Assembly: GCA_022264855.1 (NCBI GenBank)
Contig: JABYQU010000021.1
Span: forward strand, 124,001-188,000
DNA length: 64,000 nucleotides
Direction of reading: 5' to 3'
Source: Lenzites betulinus
Taxonomy: Eukaryota > Basidiomycota > Agaricomycetes > Polyporales > Polyporaceae
Both the position numbers and the translations under genes were made by a program. The notes below the pieces were generated by a model that saw nothing but the letters and a program-made list of their open reading frames with translations, was not told the DNA's origin and searched no databases. Positions 58,410 to 64,000 of the stretch are shown here, one piece after another (within the stretch, counting starts at the first letter, position 1; every line of letters starts with the position of its first letter).

Positions 58410-60017
58410 CTATAGCGCCAACAACGCCCCCAGCAGCATCCCCGCGCCCACCGTCACCACAGCCGCAGCCGAGGCGCCCCCCGCGGAGCGCGCGCCGTTC
58501 GTGCCCGTCCCCGACGCCGCCATGCTCGCGACGAAGTCCGCGCCACACGCGCCGTCCACGATCTGCGCCGCGGCCGGGTATGTCTTCTGCAGTGCGTCGA
58601 GGTCCGTGCCGCCCGAGGAGAACGTCTTCATGATCGACTGCACGCAGGGCGTGCAGCTCGGGACGGTCGTGTTCGGCAGGGCGAGCCCCAGCGCGAGCTG
58701 GTAGAGGTAGAGGTCCGAGGGGTGCGTGGACTGCACCGCGTCGAGGTAGCAGTACGTGTTTGTGTCCGCGTTGATCTGGCATCCTGCGGCGCGCATGACG
58801 TCGTACGCCTCAAGGCCTGCATCGCGCGTATAATTAGAATGCTGGCCGGGGACCTGTATTCGTAGTGCACGGTGCGGCTCACCTGCAACAGCGTCCTGCA
58901 CAATCGGGTTGTTCGCGCTGATGTCGCCCTTGCACTGCGTCTTGATGTTGTCCGCGAACCACGCCATGTTGGACGAGCATTGGTCTGAGCTGGTCACCGT
59001 GTTGCACGTCCCCCAGATGATAGTGTTGAGGAGCGAGACGTTCCCCTGACTCTGCTTCGATCACGAGCGTGTCAGCCTCCTGCTATTCTTGCGCACGCGA
59101 ATGGTGTCCCGCGGGGACGCTGGGGAGCCGACCGGACGCATTTACCTCTGCGCCCTGGGGGCGGTTCTGATGCACACATCACGTCCTCTCGCTCGTACTA
59201 CCTCCGGTGCGGCCCACAAGCGCCCCAGGCATGTGCAGACGAGTCGAAGACGCAGACACAGGCAGACAACGGGACCAGCGGAAGGACGGAGATCAAATGA
59301 ACTCACTTTGATGAATGCGTCCGAGTCCGAGACGAGGAGCGAGAACGGGCGGCACGAACGGAACGCCTGCGACACCGTCATGTTCGTGAAGAACGTCTGG
59401 CACCCGACCGTCGTGAAGTTCGTCGACAGCGACTGGTCAAACGGCTGCGGGAATGGCGTCGGCAGCTGGGGCGCCGTCGCGGGCACCAGTGTGTTGCTCG
59501 TGCTGCTCGCAGTGGGCGTCGCGCTCGCGGCAGTCGCTACGGAAAGTGAGGAGCCCGCGGAGGAGACATCGACGGTGGTGGCCGACTCTGCGGGCGCCGG
59601 ATTTGGATGCCGTTTGTGAGGCCGCCAGCTCTGCGCAGAGCTTGCCAGACTTTCCCAGTTTGTGTGTGGTCGGAAGACGTCGAATGCCGCTGGGTGGGTG
59701 AGGTACCGAGTTGACAGACCGACGAGTGCCAGGATGAAGGGGACCAGGACGACCGCCCATTTTATCCTGCGCCCTGTCCGCTTCTTGTACAGCTCTGGGT
59801 GCACATATGGGTCCTCCTTGGGCGAGAGTGGAGCGTCCGTGAGGTCATTTGCAGCGGGGCGCTCGGGTGAGGAGCTGCTAGTGCGGGATAAGTGCGGCCG
59901 CAGGCTAAGATCGTCCGGCACCTCGAGCGTGTGAAGGGAGTTCACGGGAGCCCTTTCCGGCGAACCAGCGTAGCTTTGCACGCGACGAGGCTCGGGAGAG
60001 GGGGGCGGCGTGAACAT
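58410..60017 (-). CDS. DUF7729-type cell-surface protein
   Basis: The ATG at 60017 (MFTPPPSPEPRRVQSYAGSP) starts a ~70-residue cytosolic Pro/Ser tail; the upstream in-frame reading has no ATG. RRIKWAVVLVPFILALVGLS is a single signal-anchor. The extracellular part is Ser/Thr/Ala-rich, then cysteine-containing: FTTVGCQTFFTNMTVSQAFR, CRPFSLLVSDSDAFIK, NTIIWGTCNTVTSSDQCSSN, MAWFADNIKTQCKGDISANN, AAGCQINADTNTYCYLDAVQ and PSCTPCVQSIMKTF. It ends ASAAAVVTVGAGMLLGALLA, a hydrophobic tail after a small-residue stretch that looks like a GPI-attachment signal. Conserved fungal family without assigned function; probably plasma-membrane or wall-associated. Confidence 0.77.
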
Positions 60018-61897
60018 ACGGCGGAGGGGTGGATTGGAGGGGTATAGGATAGAATGAACGTGGGGAATGAAAGAGCGTCGGGTGCGGGGTGCTACGAAGA
60101 AGACCACAAGAGGGGATGGACGGAGGCGCTGAATGTTCTTGGACGCAAAGCGGCAGTGCTGTTTCGATCGAAACAGATGAGATGGCTAGGAACGCGCGAA
60201 GATGGAGGGCTAAAGGGGACGCCGCGCGACACACCTTGTAGAATGGCGGGTATCGTGTTGCACGCACGCCCGTGAGGGAGAGTACAGTCCTCTGGGAGAT
60301 GGAGGAGGAACGAAGAGAAGGAGGGGGACAGCGAGGAGGGCGAGGCAGGCGTCGAAGAGAGCATGTCCCGCCCAGGCACCTCCCTGTCCAAAAATGATCG
60401 ACCCCTGGCCTAGACCCCTGGGCGCTCCTTGCGCTGTGAATGAGTGTGTCGTCTGCCTCCCATCAGTCTCTGCCTCCAAATAGCCAATCGCCTCTCGCCT
60501 CACCATCTCGTCTACCTCGTCATCGTCCGTGGCAGTTCGCGCACACCGTCTACAACCCCCGGTCAACCACAAATCTCCAAGCCAGCCACCAGTGTTTCTG
60601 ACATCACTGAACCTGAGCACGATGCTCCTCCAGCACATCTCGAGGGCCGTCAGAGTTCGCAGCAAGGGGCTGATGGTGGTGGAGTTCTCACCATATTCAG
60701 GACAGGAACAGGTCGCGGCTGCCCTTGCCTTGGTATAGCCTGGTGTAGCACAAGCACGGCGTGTAGCTTGGCGCAAGTATGTTGATTATTCACACGAGTT
60801 TCGCAAGGATGGCCGTGTCTGAAGTCAGCGCCGTGGGCGCGTGGTGATGTGGGGACACCGAGGGACACCGGAGATTTGAACAGCGAGCTTCGGTCACCGG
60901 TGAGTGCTCAATGCTGCTCCGCCGACCTACTAAAGTAGCATACTCGACAACCCGAGTGTCGCAAGTGTGAGATTGACGACGTACCGATGTTCAATACATT
61001 GCATTGGTATGGTCCTGGGTGTCAAATGTCGTAGTGTTGCGTCGCGACCGCTTTCGACGGGGACCTCGGCGTCAAGTAACGTTGTCTTATGGCAGGTGGT
61101 GGGTTCTAGAGCGTGCAGGTGTGCACTATTTGCCTCTGCTACCCGAGTGATCTCAGATATACCGATGTATAGCTGTCACGGTGCTCAACCTGGTGGGAGC
61201 AAGTAATGAGCGGGAGAGCCATGGTAGCAGGAGGCAGGGTGTCGATGTCGGGAGTGAGAGCGAACCCCGTAGCTATCCAGCGATGCATCTTTATATATGT
61301 GTGCTGCAACTTTTCAGAGCTTCAAGGGATGGATCGACGCGTTGACGTCAGAAGTCACTCCGCCGAAAAAGGGAAGTGAATTGTCGTATTGGGGAGTTCG
61401 TATGTTCAGACCGTCCGTTTGCGCCGTTATGCATGACTATTTCCCGACAGAGATCGACAGAGGACAAGTGCTTATTCGAGATCCCAGCTTGGAAGTTGCA
61501 ATGAATCGTGGCGTAAGCTGTAGGTGGTCGTTGAAGTTCGAAGAACTCAAAGACTCGAAGGAGGAATGATCACAAAGTACGGCTGGCACTGCTTATCATG
61601 AGGCACGTGACCCAGACGCGTCGCGTCCGTGGATGCGCGTCCCGAGGCTGTGGCGTGAAACTCTTCGCGCGCTGCGTGAGTTTTCGGAAAGCCGCTGGCC
61701 GGGAAGCGCGTCGCTGAGGAACGCGAAAACGTGAGACGGAACCTGCTCGAGCGCGAGGAGAACAAGTCCGACTTGCCCTCAAGAGCGTAGCACTACAGTC
61801 GGGCGTGTGTTTCGAGTGCCCGCGGCGCGCGTTGCGCGCCCGACTCGCCCTGAGCAGCGTAGCTCGCTATATGCTTTACGAGAGGATGACAATGATA
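60018..61897. other. Intergenic region before the retroelement; weak ORFs only
   Basis: A 90-aa plus-strand ORF at 61297-61569 (contains HDYFPTEIDRGQVLIRDPSL) starts with a true ATG but has no recognisable family. A GC-rich minus-strand frame at 60210-60776 contains a hydrophobic stretch (ALFDACLALLAVPLLLFVPP) but no other support. A perfect 7-bp stem with a 3-nt loop lies at 61824-61840. Confidence 0.4.
61297..61569 (+). CDS. Unrecognised 90-aa ORF
   Basis: Single uninterrupted ATG-to-stop frame with fairly ordinary amino-acid composition (ELSYWGVRMFRPSVCAVMHD). No signal peptide or domain is seen. It lies just beyond the 3' end of the retrotransposon, so it could be flanking host sequence or element-derived. 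Low support. Confidence 0.25.
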   Translation: MCAATFQSFKGWIDALTSEVTPPKKGSELSYWGVRMFRPSVCAVMHDYFPTEIDRGQVLIRDPSLEVAMNRGVSCRWSLKFEELKDSKEE

Positions 61898-63241
61898 TTA
61901 AGGATTTCTGCGTCTGTAATCGTCCATGGTGTTTGCGAGAAGTTGTACCCGAGACTGTCCAAATGAGTCCGATATGAAAAGCGGGAGGATATGCTCTATC
62001 TTTCTCCAATACTCCAGGAAAGCCTTCGATTTCCAGCCACCTTGCGTAGCCACTATATCGGGGTGGGTCCCCCGAAGGAGCAGCTCCGTCGCGCCGCCTA
62101 TCCTGAAGCAATGGCCCATGAGGGGTTCTAAGCCCGCGGAGGACCAAACCTCATTGCAGCGTCCGAGCAGCCAGTCCCTGGTCATGGGGGCCCAGCCTGC
62201 TGCGGTGCCAGCGGTTTCGAAAGCGAATAGCGGGGCGTTGTGGGGTAGACCTCGGTTGATCGCGCGGTGATTGAGTAGCGCTTTCACTGGGTCCGACGGA
62301 TCGGGATTGCCTGTGAGTATGATCTTGGCCCCCGCGTGTTTCGTCGTTTTCGTCCAGGGTATCTGGAACACGGCGTAACGGGTGCCGCTCGGTAAGGTCC
62401 TGACTCCGACGTCGACCCCACTGGTGACGTGTAGGCGAGGGTCTAGCGCTCCGCTCGAGGGGATCGTTAATTCACCCAGTCTGATTTGATCGTTGTTAGC
62501 GCGGCGGTGAGTAACAGCCGCGGTGACTTACCTCCTGCATCCCCAGAAAGCGCTGCATGAGACTGCGAAGACTGCCGCGTCGAACGTGTCCGTGAGCTTC
62601 AGGCCGCTGAAAAGCGCGTGCATGTGTTCCAATGTGACTGGAGGTCTCTTTGGCAAGGGAGGAGGCTCGATCTTCTGTGCGCCTTTCTTCACGTAGGTGA
62701 GCATCTTGTCGCTGTTCCAACGGGCGCCGTTCATCGCGTGCCACGCGGCTAGGCCAGATAACCAGCTCGTGATCGTGCCGTGCCTGACTGACCCGGCGTA
62801 GTGGGCTACGAATGCCGCGATGATCGGTTCGGGTGTCGGCATCCTGAGGGTCTCGGGGATGTTCATGAGGTCGCAGAATTGTGTAAAGCGGAGGAGTCCC
62901 GCGCCGTAATTTTTTCGAGTTCGTGGTTCGAAGCTGGTCATGATTAAAGTGAAGATTTTTGCTGAGGCTGCTGCGGGGATGACGGAGGAAACGTGCTGAC
63001 GATAGCGTTCCCCGTACGGGGTTGACCATTCACAAAGGCGTTCGTCTGCGAGGACAAACGGTCGCAGCGGTGATGTGGCTACGACGTTTTGGGGGAGGGG
63101 CCTTCTAGGTTTTCGCCTGGTCTGGGTTCGCGATGAGATCGAGAGTATGAGCGCGGCGGCCGTGCCGGTCACAGTCTGATCTCCCCTGCCAAGCGCGCTC
63201 GGACATGCGGGCGCTGATGAGGGTCTGGGTGTACTAGACAT
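61898..63241 (-). CDS. DIRS-like retrotransposon tyrosine recombinase
   Basis: Exons 62532-63241 and 61898-62480 join across a 51-nt GTAAGT..CAG intron in phase 2, giving 430 aa. The first exon carries the SAM-like core-binding domain (YGAGLLRFTQFCDLMNIPET). The catalytic domain has the first arginine in FWGCRRLGELTIPS, the HxxR box in MGHCFRIGGATELLLRGTHP and the nucleophile tyrosine in KAFLEYWRKIEH; the second histidine position is tryptophan (GGWKS), as in many elements of this type. The enzyme integrates the circular cDNA of DIRS-like elements. No obvious inactivating stop is seen. Its ATG overlaps the end of the upstream RNase H frame. Confidence 0.85.
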
Positions 63242-64000
63242 GGAGGAGGAAGGGTGATAGCTCGGGTGGGAGCGGGAAGGTCGAATGGAAGCGTCGCAGG
63301 CCGGGGCTCGGTGTACCGCGAGATACCGAGTCCGCCCTGTTGATGGACGTATTGACGTATATGGGTTTCACCCCGATGTTTGCATCCGCGCAGAGGGTCT
63401 CCGTGCGCCTGATCGACAAGTTTACTTGGAAGTTTCTGCTCCGGCCTCTGGCCCAGGCTCCTATGACGCCTATGTTGTCACTGCGGACGAGTATGTTCGC
63501 GTTCGAGACGCCAGTCTCCTCTAGTCTCCTGACGACGAGTTCGATGGCGACCATCTCCGCCCAACCGATGTCCCGGGATTCCGCGCGCCACGACGCGAGA
63601 GGCACCGCCCACTTCCAGGCGTCCCAGCCTTCACCGATCACGATGCCCAGACCCCAGTCGGAGGACGCGTCCACCCAGACGTCGAGGTCCTGGAGATCAC
63701 CGCGCGATACAAGTGATCGCTTCACGTCGGTCTTTGAGAGCATATTGCGCCACCACACGAGGTCCGTGACGACGGACCTGGGGGGATATCTGGGGGTGTG
63801 CTCGCTTGGGAAGGATGCTACGAAGGTACAGAGGTTTGAAAGATATGTCCTGCCCCTCGTATACACGAAAGTGCAATGCGATAGCGTACCATTCAATTTT
63901 TGAATCGATTTTAAGTCGATGCGGCGCGTGCCGCCCTTCACCGTCTCCAGCGCGTCCGTTACGCGTGTGAGGTATTTTTGTCTCTTCTTCAACGGAAGTT
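63234..64000 (-). CDS. DIRS-like reverse transcriptase/RNase H, 3' part (partial)
   Basis: The frame enters from the right window edge, so the RT catalytic core is outside. The visible part starts in the RT-to-RNase H connection (DLKSIQKLNGTLSHCTFVYT; RTYLSNLCTFVASFPSEHTP). The RNase H acidic residues follow: the D in DVWVDASSDWGLGIVIGEG, the E in GWAEMVAIELVV, the D in ILVRSDNIGVIGAWARG and the D in NTSINRADSVSRG. It stops at 63234, 8 nt into the recombinase gene. The frame is open throughout, arguing for a recently active copy. Confidence 0.83.
   Translation of the reverse strand, partial: LPLKKRQKYLTRVTDALETVKGGTRRIDLKSIQKLNGTLSHCTFVYTRGRTYLSNLCTFVASFPSEHTPRYPPRSVVTDLVWWRNMLSKTDVKRSLVSRGDLQDLDVWVDASSDWGLGIVIGEGWDAWKWAVPLASWRAESRDIGWAEMVAIELVVRRLEETGVSNANILVRSDNIGVIGAWARGRSRNFQVNLSIRRTETLCADANIGVKPIYVNTSINRADSVSRGTPSPGLRRFHSTFPLPPELSPFLLHV

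Larger units (their letters stand above)
61898..64000 (-). mobile_element. DIRS-like (tyrosine-recombinase) retrotransposon, 3' portion
   Basis: RT/RNase H followed by a tyrosine recombinase in the same orientation is the DIRS order. The 3' terminal repeat was not delimited; a GC-rich hairpin at 61824-61840 and direct GCGC-rich sequence to about 61800 could belong to it. The 5' end lies beyond 64000. Confidence 0.8.

Noticed and set aside
60210..60776. 188-aa minus-strand frame with a hydrophobic stretch
   Set aside because: No homology recognised, GC-rich region with open frames on both strands, no clear start. Kept only as a note in the gap entry.
60860..60930. Possible tRNA-like stretch (GAGATTTGAAC.. 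near a stem)
   Set aside because: No consistent acceptor, D and T arms could be paired; no tRNA gene was found anywhere in the window.

Overview
The window is nuclear DNA of a filamentous basidiomycete, most likely an Agaricomycete and plausibly Polyporales. That rests on the dense short GT-AG introns (about 50-70 nt, several per gene), the families present (basidiomycete 7TM receptor-like proteins, DUF7918, an arrestin-like protein, an MLKL-type N-terminal domain protein, UstYa-like oxidase, GH28 exo-polygalacturonase, basidiomycete UDP-glycosyltransferase) and the absence of any operon logic. Species assignment is inference. Most gene models below were spliced by eye; where exon coordinates are given, the phases close without a stop.

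Layout. 0.2-6 kb: a GT61-type glycosyltransferase and a triose-phosphate-transporter-family carrier, both on +. 6.8-14.3 kb is an accessory block: a 75-aa secreted peptide gene (-), a tandem duplication carrying a wrecked UstYa-like copy followed by an intact one (+), a small membrane/coiled-coil protein (-), an unrecognised gene (+) and a 7TM receptor-like protein (-). 15-18 kb: LSM8 (-) divergent from a GH28 exo-polygalacturonase (+). 18.3-44 kb is mostly a minus-strand run of a UGT, a 62-aa hydrophilic protein, VPS16, a MAT2B-like reductase, an SPX-EXS phosphate transporter (SYG1/XPR1), a mitochondrial TPR protein, PP1 catalytic subunit, a split-PH protein and DHH1, with SDH5/SDHAF2 on +. 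44-46 kb: a Tim44-like mitochondrial (MRPL45/MBA1-type) gene divergent from a CHCHD2/MIX17-type twin-CX9C gene. 46.3-50.8 kb is gene-poor with coding-like fragments that could not be joined. 50.8-60 kb: arrestin-like protein (+), MLKL-NTD/HeLo-like protein (-), DUF7918 protein with C-terminal SUMO-interaction-like motifs (+), DUF7729-type cell-surface protein (-). 61.9-64 kb: the 3' part of a DIRS-like tyrosine-recombinase retrotransposon (-), cut by the window edge.

How the genes work together. Conserved housekeeping genes (LSM8, VPS16, PP1, DHH1, SYG1, SDH5, MIX17, MRPL45-like) form the backbone. Two mitochondrial gene pairs (TPR/SDH5 and MRPL45-like/MIX17) are head-to-head with 124-bp and 228-bp shared promoters. 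The most unusual part is the 6.8-11 kb UstYa locus: UstYa-family enzymes act on ribosomally made, Kex2-processed peptides in characterised fungal pathways, and the only small secreted, dibasic-containing peptide gene nearby sits 1.5 kb away. That pairing is a hypothesis, not a demonstrated cluster.
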